Shown here: positions 38,605-46,963 of the stretch, piece after piece
Numbering within the stretch: position 1 is the stretch's first letter
Layout: the number at the start of each line of letters is the position of its first letter
Origin: Serratia sp. H1w
GTDB lineage: Bacteria > Pseudomonadota > Gammaproteobacteria > Enterobacterales > Enterobacteriaceae
Reading direction: 5' to 3'
DNA: 64,000 nucleotides
NCBI RefSeq assembly: GCF_000633355.1
Contig: NZ_AYMQ01000013.1
Span: forward strand, 1-64,000
The notes under the pieces: generated by a model
Told to the model about the DNA's origin: nothing
Database searches by the model: none
The model's input: only the letters and a program-made list of their open reading frames with translations
Translations under genes and position numbers: made by a program

Positions 38605-39648
38605 ATGACAGCAAATACAACATCCTCCGCGCAGACAGTACAGGATTATCTGGATCAGGGCCTGCGCGGCATGTGGTATCCGGTATTAGCCAGTTGGGAA
38701 GTAGGTAATAACCCGGTCGGTATCACCCGCCTGGAGCAACAGATCGTGGTGTGGCGCGATAAAACAGGGGCGATCCATGCGCTGGAAGATCGTTGCCCGC
38801 ATCGCGGTGCGCGCCTGTCGATGGGCTGGAACCTGGGCGATCGCATTGCCTGCTGGTATCACGGCGTTGAAGTGGGTGGCGATGGCGAGGTTAAAGATGT
38901 TCCGGCGGTAGACCGCTGCCCGTTGGTGGGGCAAAAATGCCTGCAATCTTACCCGGCCAAAGAAGCTTATGGTGCAGTGTTCCTTTATTTCGGCGTCACC
39001 GCCGATGAACAGCCTGCCGAACTGACTTTCCCGCAGGAACTGGCGAACGAGGCTGATTACAGCAACTTCCTGTGCACCGCCAGCTGGGACTGCAACTATC
39101 AATACGCATTGGAAAACGTGATGGATCCGATGCATGGCACCTACCTGCACTCCTCATCGCATTCGATGGCGGAAGGGGATCGCAAGGCCGATATGGCGCT
39201 GGAACCCACCGACAGCGGGTTTATCTTTAAAAAGAACGGCCAGATCGGCGTCAACTTTGACTGGGTAGAGTTTGGCAGCAGCGGTGCCTACTGGATGCGC
39301 CTGTCGATCCCTTACAAAAAACGCTTTGGGCCGGGCGGTCACTTCTGGATCATCGGCATGGTGGTACCGGAAGACAAAGATCACTGCCGGGTATTCTTCT
39401 GGCGTATCCGTAAAGTGAAAGACTGGCAGCGTGATGCGTGGCGCTTTATGTACCGCAACCGCCTGGAAGAACTGCACTGGGACGTACTGGAACAGGATCG
39501 CATCGTGCTGGAGAACATGGCACCGAACGCGCGCGGCCGTGAATACCTGTATCAGCATGACGTGGGCCTTTCCCGCCTACGCCGCATGATGCAGAAAGAA
39601 GCTCAGAAACAGCTGGCGACGATCCGCGAGCTGGAGGCGGCACAGTGA
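38605..39648 (+). CDS. Rieske non-heme iron oxygenase, catalytic subunit
   Basis: Terminal oxygenase expected to hydroxylate or demethylate an aromatic substrate. The 347-aa protein has Rieske ligands C64/H66 and C83/H86 (CPHRGARL and CWYHG), and a mononuclear iron site in ENVMDPMHGTYLH with D174, H177 and H182. At this length, and with no beta-subunit gene nearby, it fits the homo-oligomeric phthalate/vanillate-type oxygenases better than biphenyl-type alpha-beta enzymes. The substrate is unknown. The stop overlaps the next gene (GTGA). Confidence 0.9.
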   Translation: MTANTTSSAQTVQDYLDQGLRGMWYPVLASWEVGNNPVGITRLEQQIVVWRDKTGAIHALEDRCPHRGARLSMGWNLGDRIACWYHGVEVGGDGEVKDVPAVDRCPLVGQKCLQSYPAKEAYGAVFLYFGVTADEQPAELTFPQELANEADYSNFLCTASWDCNYQYALENVMDPMHGTYLHSSSHSMAEGDRKADMALEPTDSGFIFKKNGQIGVNFDWVEFGSSGAYWMRLSIPYKKRFGPGGHFWIIGMVVPEDKDHCRVFFWRIRKVKDWQRDAWRFMYRNRLEELHWDVLEQDRIVLENMAPNARGREYLYQHDVGLSRLRRMMQKEAQKQLATIRELEAAQ

Positions 39649-40400
39649 ACGGCTTGCTGACAGGCAAACGCATCGTTGTCACCGGAGCGGCGCGTGGGCT
39701 GGGGCGCAGCTTTGCCGCTGCGGTGGCACAGGCCGGGGCCAGCGTGGTGATGTGCGATATTCTGGCGGAGGAGTTACAGGACAGCGCCGCCAGCCTGCGT
39801 GAGCAGGGAGCACAGGTCGAGGCTCAGGTTATCGATCTGGCGTCACCGCAATCCATCTCTGCGGCATTCAGTGCGATAGCACAAGGTGGCGCGATCGACG
39901 GGCTGGTGAATAATGCCGCGTTGGCGACCGGTGTCGGCGGCAAGACCATGATGGAATACGACATTGACCTGTGGGACAAGGTCATGCAGGTCAATGTGCG
40001 CGGTACCTGGCTGGTGAGTCAGGCGGCTGTGCCGCTATTGGCGCAAACGCCCCATGCCAAAATCGTCAACGTTGCTTCGGATACCGCTCTGTGGGGGGCT
40101 CCAAGATTGATGGCTTACGTAGCCAGCAAGGGCGCGATCATCTCGATGACCCGTTCCATGGCGCGCGAACTGGGGCCACAAGGGATATGCGTCAATGCCA
40201 TTGCACCGGGCCTGACGCGCGTTGAGGCTACTGAGTACGTCCCGGCCGAGCGGCATCAGTTGTACGAGCAGGGCCGTGCGCTGGCAGGGGCTCAGCATCC
40301 GGACGATGTGACCGGCAGCGTGCTCTATCTGCTGTCACCGCTGGCGGATTTTGTCACCGGCCAACTGATACCGGTCAACGGTGGTTTTGTGTTTAACTGA
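39645..40400 (+). CDS. Classical short-chain dehydrogenase/reductase
   Basis: NAD(P)-dependent oxidoreductase, 251 aa, likely the dihydrodiol or alcohol dehydrogenase acting after the oxygenase. The TGAARGLG cofactor motif (residues 13-20), NNA near 89-91, and the catalytic triad S145, Y158 and K162 (YVASK) are all intact. It begins at a GTG that overlaps the oxygenase stop, giving tight coupling. It ends with the normal SDR tail PVNGGFVF. Compare the second SDR at 46156-46950, in which the Tyr and Lys are replaced. Confidence 0.88.
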   Translation: MNGLLTGKRIVVTGAARGLGRSFAAAVAQAGASVVMCDILAEELQDSAASLREQGAQVEAQVIDLASPQSISAAFSAIAQGGAIDGLVNNAALATGVGGKTMMEYDIDLWDKVMQVNVRGTWLVSQAAVPLLAQTPHAKIVNVASDTALWGAPRLMAYVASKGAIISMTRSMARELGPQGICVNAIAPGLTRVEATEYVPAERHQLYEQGRALAGAQHPDDVTGSVLYLLSPLADFVTGQLIPVNGGFVFN

Positions 40401-40436
40401 CCGCCTGACGGATAGGCAAACATTTAGGAGCAGCAC

Positions 40437-41231
40437 ATGGCAGACGATCAAGCGTGTAAATATCTGATCCCGGGGTTGGATCGCGGGTTACAACTGCTGC
40501 TGGCCTTCGGCGAGCAGCATAAGGAAATGACCTTTGCAGAATTACATCGCCTGGTCGATATGCCGAAGGCGACCGCTTACCGAGTGGTGCAAACGCTGGA
40601 ACACCTGGGCTTCCTGGAGCGCAATCCGCGTACCAACACCTTTGCGTTGGGGATCAAAGTGCTGCGTCTGGGCTTTGAATATATCGCCTCGCTGGACGTT
40701 GCTCAGGCTGGTCAGCCGGTGATCGAGCAACTGCGCGATCGCAGTCAGTGCAGCAGCCATCTGGCGATCCGTGATGGGCATGACGTGATCTATATTGCCC
40801 GCGTCAGCGCCGCGGGATCGCAGATCAATCAGGTCAGCGTGGGCACCCGTTTACCGGCACATCGCACTTCGCTTGGCCGCATGCTGCTGACCAGCACCAG
40901 CCGGGAAGAGTTTGAACGCCTGTTCCCACATGATGCTTTACCCGATGCGGCACCGGGGACACCGGCCAATCGCGAAGCGTTGTGGCAGATGGTGCAGCAG
41001 GACAAGGCGCGCGGCTATGTGATTGGCGAATCCTTCTTCCGCCATGGCATTTCCTCGATCGTCTATCCGATCTTTAACCGCGAACAGCGGGTGGAGGCGG
41101 TGATCAGCATTATGGTGCCGTCTGATGAGATCCCGAAGGAGGATCGCGAACGGTTACGCATGGAAGTCCGGGATGCCGCAGTGAAAATTTCCGGGCTGCT
41201 GGGTGCGCCACCGCAGGCTAACGTCGGCTAA
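40437..41231 (+). CDS. IclR-family transcriptional regulator
   Basis: Probable regulator of the cluster it sits in. The 264-aa protein has an N-terminal winged helix (about residues 10-75, with the recognition region DMPKATAYRVVQTLEHLGFL) and a C-terminal effector-binding domain (about 85-255, including GTRLPAHRTSLGRMLL). IclR regulators respond to aromatic or organic acid ligands and either repress or activate. It is co-transcribed with the upstream genes, so it may feed back on the palindrome at 37918. A hairpin follows its stop. Confidence 0.9.
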   Translation: MADDQACKYLIPGLDRGLQLLLAFGEQHKEMTFAELHRLVDMPKATAYRVVQTLEHLGFLERNPRTNTFALGIKVLRLGFEYIASLDVAQAGQPVIEQLRDRSQCSSHLAIRDGHDVIYIARVSAAGSQINQVSVGTRLPAHRTSLGRMLLTSTSREEFERLFPHDALPDAAPGTPANREALWQMVQQDKARGYVIGESFFRHGISSIVYPIFNREQRVEAVISIMVPSDEIPKEDRERLRMEVRDAAVKISGLLGAPPQANVG

Positions 41232-41242
41232 CTTTGTTGTCT

Positions 41243-41260
41243 GGGCGAAGCTACTCGCCC
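41243..41260 (+). terminator. Attenuator-like hairpin after the iclR-type gene
   Basis: GGGCGA pairs with TCGCCC across a six-base loop, followed by TTTACCC. The T run is weak, so partial termination between the two halves of the cluster is more likely than a full stop. Confidence 0.45.
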
Positions 41261-41289
41261 TTTACCCATTAACTCAGGCAGGGATAAAA

Positions 41290-41306
41290 CCCATGAAATT
41301 CATGGG
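41290..41306. promoter_or_regulatory. 17-bp palindrome before the extradiol dioxygenase gene
   Basis: CCCATGAAATTCATGGG is a perfect inverted repeat with a one-base centre, 53 bp before the next start codon. It shares ATGAA/TTCAT half-sites with the operator candidate at 37918, in reversed arrangement. Could be a second regulator site or part of an RNA hairpin. Confidence 0.45.
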
Positions 41307-41359
41307 CCGGGGTCGATCATGCCTGAAAAACGCATTCAGCGAAAACGTGAGGCACAATA

Positions 41360-42301
41360 ATGAGCATAACCGGAATCGAAAAGCTGGAATTTGGCGTTGA
41401 AGATCTGCCAACGTGCGAAAAGTTTATGCAGGACTTCGGCCTGCAACCGACGCTGCAACATTGGGGTGAGCCGCGTCGCGAATTTACCACCTTGAGTGGC
41501 GCTAGCGTGGTGCTATATCCGCAGGACAGCGAGGTCTTACCGGCTGCGTTTGAAGCGGGTTCAACCCTACGCCGCATGACCTGGGCGGTAGAAAGCCCAG
41601 CCGCGCTGGCTGCGTTGCAACCGAAGTTGGCGCAGATGCCCGGTTTCCGCCAGGTAGGCGAAGAGCTGGAATGCCGCGATCCCAACGGCATGACGCTGCG
41701 CTTTGTCGTCAGCGCACAACGGGCGGTGGATCTGCCGGTTTCACCGATCAACCAATGGGGCGATGTGCGCCGTATCGATCAGCCTAGCCCGGTTTATGCC
41801 AAGGCTGAGCCGGTCAATATCGGCCACGTGGTGTTCTTCGTTGAGGATCTGGCCGCTACCGAGCGTTTCTACTGTGATCTACTCGGTTTCCAGGTTTCCG
41901 ATCGCTATATCGATCGTGCCGTGTTCCTGCGAACCCAGGCGCGCGGCGGCCATCACAACCTGTTCCTGCTGAAGCTGCCTAATCGCCCACGGGGTCTGAA
42001 CCACGTTGCCTTCACCGTGCGCGATATCCATGAAGTGATCGGCGGCGGCATCGCGATGAATAAAGAGCACTGGAGCACCTTTATTGGCCCGGGCCGTCAC
42101 CCGATCTCCTCGGCCTATTTCTGGTACGTCAACAGCCCGACCGGCGGCGCCTTTGAGTACTACACCAACGATGATTACCTGACGGGAAACTGGCAGCCGC
42201 GTGAGCTGGAGCATTCGCTGGTGTCGTTTACCGAATGGGCGGTCGAAGGGGGCATCGATCACGATACCCGCCGTCAGCATAAGAAACCGGGGGCGGTATG
42301 A
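41360..42301 (+). CDS. Two-domain VOC extradiol-type dioxygenase
   Basis: Probable ring-cleavage enzyme of the type I extradiol family. The 313-aa protein has two glyoxalase-fold (VOC) halves; the C-terminal half carries the expected iron ligands H156 (NIGHVVFF), H215 (LNHVAF) and E266 (GAFEYY). The N-terminal half lacks these ligands, as is normal for two-domain enzymes. The preferred catechol or hydroxylated intermediate cannot be told from sequence. The stop overlaps the reductase start as ATGA. A ribosome site GAGG precedes ATG 41360. Confidence 0.88.
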   Translation: MSITGIEKLEFGVEDLPTCEKFMQDFGLQPTLQHWGEPRREFTTLSGASVVLYPQDSEVLPAAFEAGSTLRRMTWAVESPAALAALQPKLAQMPGFRQVGEELECRDPNGMTLRFVVSAQRAVDLPVSPINQWGDVRRIDQPSPVYAKAEPVNIGHVVFFVEDLAATERFYCDLLGFQVSDRYIDRAVFLRTQARGGHHNLFLLKLPNRPRGLNHVAFTVRDIHEVIGGGIAMNKEHWSTFIGPGRHPISSAYFWYVNSPTGGAFEYYTNDDYLTGNWQPRELEHSLVSFTEWAVEGGIDHDTRRQHKKPGAV

Positions 42302-43509
42302 GCCAACCAACCCGTGCAGGGATTGTCATTATCGGCGGCGGTCAGGCCGGGGGATGGGCGGCGAAAACGCTGCGTGACCGTGGTTACACCGGCAAGCTGA
42401 CGGTGGTCAGTGACGAACCTTATGATTTTTACGAACGCCCACCGCTTTCCAAGGCGGCACTGCTGGATGGCAATGCGCCACTCAGCCGTCTGTTCAGCGA
42501 AGACGTTGTTGCCGCCATGAATATCGATTGGCATCGCCCGCTGCGTGCTGAGGCCATCGACGGGCAACAACAGATCGTCACGCTCAGCGACGGCAGCCAG
42601 TTGCAGTTCGATCAACTGCTGATCGCTACAGGCGGTCGGCCACGCCTGCCGGATGCCAACTGGGCCAAGCACCCGCGAGTGATGACTTTGCGATCCTGGG
42701 ATGATGCAGCCCGCCTGCGCCAGAGCTTACAGCAATGCCGCAAACTGGCGATCGTCGGTGGCGGCTGGATCGGGCTGGAGATCGCCGCCTCGGCCCGCAA
42801 GCTGGGTGTCGAAGTGACGGTGTTTGAACGTCAACCCGCATTGTGCATGCGCAGCGTAGGGGCTGACGTTTCCCAGGCGTTGTTGGAATTACATCAGCAA
42901 CAAGGCGTCACCGTGCATTGCGACTGCGGCGACATCACGCTCGAAGATCGTAATGGTGAAACCTGGATTAGCAGCACCAGCAGCGTCGCACAACCCTTCG
43001 GTCTGGTGGTCGTCGGCATTGGCGTTGAACTGAATCTGGAACTGGCACACAGCGCCGGGCTGCGCCTTGAAGGCGGCATTGTCGTCGATGGGCAAGGTCG
43101 CACCAGCCATCCGGCCATTTTTGCCGCGGGCGATGTCGCGCGCCATCCCACTCTCGGCCTGTGCCTGCAATCCTGGGCTTACGCACAGAATCAGGCAATC
43201 AGCACCGCCTGCGCGATGTTGGATGCGTTTGCCGCGCCTTACGATGATGTGGCCTGGCTGTGGTCGGATCAATACGACGCCAATATCCAAATCCTCGGTG
43301 TCCCTACCGGCGGTGTTCATCAAATCGTGCGCCGCACACCGCAGTCACAGCTGTTCTTCACCCTGAATGCCGATCGGCAACTGGTGCAATTGGTGGCATT
43401 TAACGATGCCCGCACCATCAAGCTGGGCAAACGCTGGCTGGCCAGCGGCCGGGTACTGGATCCGCAGCAGCTGGCGGATGTGGAATTTTCTCTGATGGCG
43501 TTGAAATAA
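42298..43509 (+). CDS. FAD-dependent ferredoxin reductase
   Basis: Transfers electrons from NAD(P)H to the Rieske ferredoxin. The 403-aa protein has the FAD-binding GGGQAGG motif (about 13-19), a central NAD(P)-binding GGGWIGLE motif (about 155-162), and the reductase signature HPAIFAAGDVARHP near 275, as in BphA4/rubredoxin-reductase-type proteins. It overlaps the extradiol gene by 4 nt. With the ferredoxin and oxygenase it completes a three-component oxygenase, although its gene is 4 kb away from theirs. Confidence 0.88.
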   Translation: MSQPTRAGIVIIGGGQAGGWAAKTLRDRGYTGKLTVVSDEPYDFYERPPLSKAALLDGNAPLSRLFSEDVVAAMNIDWHRPLRAEAIDGQQQIVTLSDGSQLQFDQLLIATGGRPRLPDANWAKHPRVMTLRSWDDAARLRQSLQQCRKLAIVGGGWIGLEIAASARKLGVEVTVFERQPALCMRSVGADVSQALLELHQQQGVTVHCDCGDITLEDRNGETWISSTSSVAQPFGLVVVGIGVELNLELAHSAGLRLEGGIVVDGQGRTSHPAIFAAGDVARHPTLGLCLQSWAYAQNQAISTACAMLDAFAAPYDDVAWLWSDQYDANIQILGVPTGGVHQIVRRTPQSQLFFTLNADRQLVQLVAFNDARTIKLGKRWLASGRVLDPQQLADVEFSLMALK

Positions 43510-43533
43510 CGCCCGACCTGAAGGGAGCGTTTT

Positions 43534-44796
43534 ATGACTACGCAAGATATTGACGCCCGCAGCGGTCGGGTGGGGGAGGCTGTTGCCGAAAATTCGCCGA
43601 CCAGCGTGCGTTGGTCGGTGCCGGCAGCCCTGTTTGCCTGCGTGTTGCTGGCGTTTTTCGACAAGATCAGCATCGCTGCACTGTTTTCCGACCACGAGTT
43701 TCAGCAGGCGATGGGCATCGGTTTTGATCCCACTCGGCTCGGGTTGCTGATGAGTGCTTTTCTGTTTTCCTACGGCTTCTCTTCGATGTTGCTGAGCGGC
43801 ATCGGTGATCGGCTCAATCCGGTCAAAGTGCTGATTGGCATGATGGTGACCTGGGGCGTGCTGATGGTGCTGATGGGCATGACGCGTTCTTATCACACCA
43901 TGATGACGCTGCGTATCCTGTTGGGCATCGCCGAAGGGCCGCTGCTGCCAATGGCTTATGCCATCGTACGCCAGGCTTTCCCGCAGCGTCTCCAGGCGCG
44001 GGCTACCATGCTGTGGCTGTTGGGAACGCCGATTGGCGCGGCGCTGGGCTTCCCGGTCACGCTGTTCATCCTCAGCCGCTTTAACTGGGAAACCACCTTC
44101 TTCTTTATGGCATTCCTGACCGTGCCGGTAATGCTGCTGGTGCTGTTTGGCATGCGTCACCTCAACATCGCGCGTCCAGCGGCCAGCACGACCAGTAAAC
44201 CGGCGGTAGCCGAGCGCAAGCAGCTACGTCGTGAGCTGTTCCGTACCCCGCACTTCTGGATGATTTGCCTGTTTAACATCGCGTTTCTCACCTATCTGTG
44301 GGGAATGAACGGTTGGCTACCGAGCTATCTGATCGAAGGTAAAGGTATTCATCTGGAGCACGCCGGATACCTGTCGTCACTGCCGTTTATTGCCATGTTA
44401 CTTGGTGAGGTGGTGGGGGCGTGGCTGTCGGACAAAATGGATCGTCGTGCGCTGGCTTGCTTTATCTCGCTATGCGGTGCCGGGATCGGCTTGGCGGTGG
44501 TGCTGCATATGCAAGGCACCTACAGCGTGATTGCCGCCATGTCCTTCAGCACCTTCATGTGGGGAGCTGGGGCACCAAACATCTTCGCGCTGCTGGCCAA
44601 AGCAACCAGTAGCCGGGTGAGTGCCACCGCTGGCGGGGTATTTAACGGATTGGGTAATTTTGCCGGCGCGTTGGCACCGGTGCTGATGGGGGCGTTGATC
44701 GCCGCCACCGGCAATATGGATAACGGTTTGCTGTTCCTGGTGGTGATGGCCTTTGTCGGCTGCGCCATTCTGCTGCCGTTACTGAAGAAGTATTGA
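43534..44796 (+). CDS. MFS transporter, probable organic anion uptake
   Basis: Inner-membrane transporter of 420 aa with about twelve predicted membrane helices and a central cytoplasmic loop near residues 205-230. MFS signature features include GIGDRLNPVKVLIG after helix 2. The general pattern resembles the anion:cation symporter group that imports aromatic acids and sugar acids. Its position in the cluster suggests uptake of the cluster substrate. The ribosome site AAGGGAG precedes ATG 43534. Substrate unknown. Confidence 0.85.
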   Translation: MTTQDIDARSGRVGEAVAENSPTSVRWSVPAALFACVLLAFFDKISIAALFSDHEFQQAMGIGFDPTRLGLLMSAFLFSYGFSSMLLSGIGDRLNPVKVLIGMMVTWGVLMVLMGMTRSYHTMMTLRILLGIAEGPLLPMAYAIVRQAFPQRLQARATMLWLLGTPIGAALGFPVTLFILSRFNWETTFFFMAFLTVPVMLLVLFGMRHLNIARPAASTTSKPAVAERKQLRRELFRTPHFWMICLFNIAFLTYLWGMNGWLPSYLIEGKGIHLEHAGYLSSLPFIAMLLGEVVGAWLSDKMDRRALACFISLCGAGIGLAVVLHMQGTYSVIAAMSFSTFMWGAGAPNIFALLAKATSSRVSATAGGVFNGLGNFAGALAPVLMGALIAATGNMDNGLLFLVVMAFVGCAILLPLLKKY

Positions 44797-44816
44797 TGCA
44801 ACGAAGGAGAGACAAC

Positions 44817-45341
44817 ATGTCCCAGGTTGAGAATAAAGCCGGCATCAAGCCGCAGGATCTGACGATGGAAAAGTGGGTGGAATCGCGTATCGCCCGTTTT
44901 GAAGGCCGTAAATATGACTGGAACGCGCTGAAGTTCCAGGCCGATTACGATCCGAAGTACCGCCGTGCGCAGATGCGCTATATCGGCACCGGTGCTACCG
45001 GCGTGGTGAGCGACACCAACACCATTCCGGCGGGGAACTTTACCTTCTCCACCATGGTGCTGCCGTCGAAATGTGAGGGGCCGCTGCACCTGCATGACGA
45101 CGTGGAAGAAGTGTTCTTCATGCTGAAAGGCAAAATCACGCTGATGATCCAGGACGGTGAAGAGTATTACGAAACCATCCTGAAAGAGCGCGACCTGATT
45201 TCGGTTCCGGCCGGGATTTATCGTGGCCTGTTCAATCACGGTGAAGAAGAAGCCCTGATGTGCGTGATGCTCGGCACCGCCAAGCCGGAAACCCCGACCT
45301 ACCCGGCCGATCATCCGCTGTCGAAAGTGAAACGCAACTGA
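44817..45341 (+). CDS. Cupin-domain protein
   Basis: A 174-aa single-cupin protein. A metal site is visible: HLHDDVEEVFFML supplies His, His and Glu, and a later His lies in LFNHGEEEAL. It may be a metal-dependent dioxygenase, isomerase or a sensor-like accessory protein; sequence alone does not decide. The start is MSQVENKAG with AAGGAGA upstream; an earlier in-frame start adds eight residues. Its stop overlaps the next start (TGATG), so it is part of the operon. Confidence 0.8.
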   Translation: MSQVENKAGIKPQDLTMEKWVESRIARFEGRKYDWNALKFQADYDPKYRRAQMRYIGTGATGVVSDTNTIPAGNFTFSTMVLPSKCEGPLHLHDDVEEVFFMLKGKITLMIQDGEEYYETILKERDLISVPAGIYRGLFNHGEEEALMCVMLGTAKPETPTYPADHPLSKVKRN

Positions 45342-46159
45342 TGAACGGCTTACCGGAACGCCAGCAGGCAGAGTGTGGAGGCCAGCGGCTGAGTTGGCGC
45401 GAGGCTGGGCATGGCCGGGCGGTGGTGCTGCTGCATGGCATCAGTTCCGGTTCCGCTTCGTGGGTGAAGCAGTTCAGCGATCGCGCCCTGACCGACGGCC
45501 ACCGCCTGATTGCCTGGGATGCTCCGGGCTACGGCGGCAGCGCACCGTTGGCACAGTCAGAGCCAGATGCAGCCGCTTATGCCAAGGCGCTGGCGGCGCT
45601 GATCGCCGAACTGCGATTACAACAACCGCTGATCGTGGGGCACTCGCTCGGCGCGTTGATCGGCAGCGCTTATGCTGCCGCCAATCCGGATGGGCTGAGT
45701 GGCCTGGTGCTGGCCGATCCGGCGCAGGGCTATGCCACGGCACCACTGGAGAAACGCCAGCAAGTCTACGGTCAGCGCAAGCAAATGATTGAAACGCTTG
45801 GCCCGCAGGGCTACGGCGAACAGCGCGCGGCGGCACTGCTGCGTGAAGGTGCGGATCCGCAGGATATTGCTTGGGTACGCAGTGGCATGCAGCAACTCAA
45901 TCCGGCCGGTTTTCTCAGTGCCGCCTGGATGCTGGCCAATGACGATATCAGCCGCTACCTGTTGCGCTATCACGGCCCGTTGCAGGTGTGGTGTGGCAGT
46001 GACGATCGCATTACGCCGCCGCAGGGGGCCGAAACGTTGGCGCAACAGCAGGATGCAACGATGCGCCTGATTGACGCGGCGGGGCATGCCAGCTATCTCG
46101 ATGCACCAGCGCTGTTTAACCGTTATTTGCAGGACTTTACGGGGGCAATCCAACCATGA
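45341..46159 (+). CDS. Alpha/beta hydrolase
   Basis: A 272-aa hydrolase related to C-C bond hydrolases and esterases. The nucleophile S102 lies in GHSLG, an acid in GSDDRI (about D221-D222) and the His in AAGHASYL (H249). The oxyanion LLHGISSG segment is at 30-37. In a ring-cleavage cluster it would most simply cleave the open-ring product, as MhpC/BphD enzymes do, but an esterase or lactonase role is equally open. Start ATG 45341 overlaps the cupin stop; the stop overlaps the next gene by ATGA. Confidence 0.85.
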   Translation: MNGLPERQQAECGGQRLSWREAGHGRAVVLLHGISSGSASWVKQFSDRALTDGHRLIAWDAPGYGGSAPLAQSEPDAAAYAKALAALIAELRLQQPLIVGHSLGALIGSAYAAANPDGLSGLVLADPAQGYATAPLEKRQQVYGQRKQMIETLGPQGYGEQRAAALLREGADPQDIAWVRSGMQQLNPAGFLSAAWMLANDDISRYLLRYHGPLQVWCGSDDRITPPQGAETLAQQQDATMRLIDAAGHASYLDAPALFNRYLQDFTGAIQP

Positions 46160-46950
46160 ATTTTCAGATTGAGCGGCGGGTGGCGGTGGTCACCGGTGGA
46201 TCTTCGGGGATCGGTTTTGAAACGTTGCGCTTGCTGCTGGGGGAGGGGGCGAAAGTCGCCTTCTGCGGTCGCAATCAGGACAAACTCGCCAGCGCCGAGG
46301 CCAGCCTGCGTGAAGAGTTCCCACAGGCGGAGATCTTGGCGTTGCGTTGCGACGTGCTGGATGCCGAGCAGGTTGCCAAGTTTGCCGAGCAGGTCAGCGC
46401 GCATTTTGGCGCGGTGGATATGTTGATCAACAACGCCGGACAGGGCTTTGTCGCGCATTTCGATCAGACGCCGCGTGAAGCCTGGTTACACGAAGCGGAG
46501 CTAAAACTGTTCGGAGTAATCAACCCGGTGCAGGCCTTTTTACCGGCCCTGGAGCGTTCGGATATCGCTTCAATCACCTGCGTTAACTCATTGCTGGCCC
46601 TGCAACCGGAGGAGCACATGATCGCCACCTCGGCGGCTCGTGCGGCGTTGCTCAATATGACGCTGACCTTATCCAAAGAGCTGGTGAGTAAAGGGATCCG
46701 CGTCAATTCCATCCTGCTGGGTATGGTGGAGTCAGGTCAATGGCGGCGGCGTTTTGCCGAGCGTCAGGATCAACAACAGAGCTGGGAGCAGTGGACAGCC
46801 GCGATTGCTGAACGGCGCGGTATCCCGATGGGGCGGTTGGGCAAACCGCAGGAACCGGCACGGGCGTTGCTGTTTTTAGCCTCCCCTATGGCTTCCTTCA
46901 CCACCGGTGCGGCGCTGGATGTTTCCGGCGGTTTCAATCGCCATCTCTGA
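46156..46950 (+). CDS. Atypical SDR lacking the catalytic Tyr and Lys
   Basis: A 264-aa short-chain dehydrogenase-fold protein. The cofactor motif TGGSSGIG (13-20) and NNAG (92-95) are intact and Ser145 is kept, but where the family has Tyr and Lys of YxxxK, this protein has Thr158 and Arg162 (TSAAR). The spacing from Ser145 to 158 is exactly that seen in the classical SDR of the same cluster (S145, Y158, K162). It may bind NAD(P) without normal SDR chemistry, or catalyse a different reaction. The frame and flanking overlaps are intact, so it is not a pseudogene. Confidence 0.85.
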   Translation: MNFQIERRVAVVTGGSSGIGFETLRLLLGEGAKVAFCGRNQDKLASAEASLREEFPQAEILALRCDVLDAEQVAKFAEQVSAHFGAVDMLINNAGQGFVAHFDQTPREAWLHEAELKLFGVINPVQAFLPALERSDIASITCVNSLLALQPEEHMIATSAARAALLNMTLTLSKELVSKGIRVNSILLGMVESGQWRRRFAERQDQQQSWEQWTAAIAERRGIPMGRLGKPQEPARALLFLASPMASFTTGAALDVSGGFNRHL

Positions 46951-46963
46951 CAGGACGAAAAAG

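Noticed and set aside
46156-46950. Pseudogene call for the SDR lacking YxxxK
   Set aside because: The frame is full length, overlaps both neighbours normally and keeps its cofactor motif and Ser145, so loss of function is not shown.
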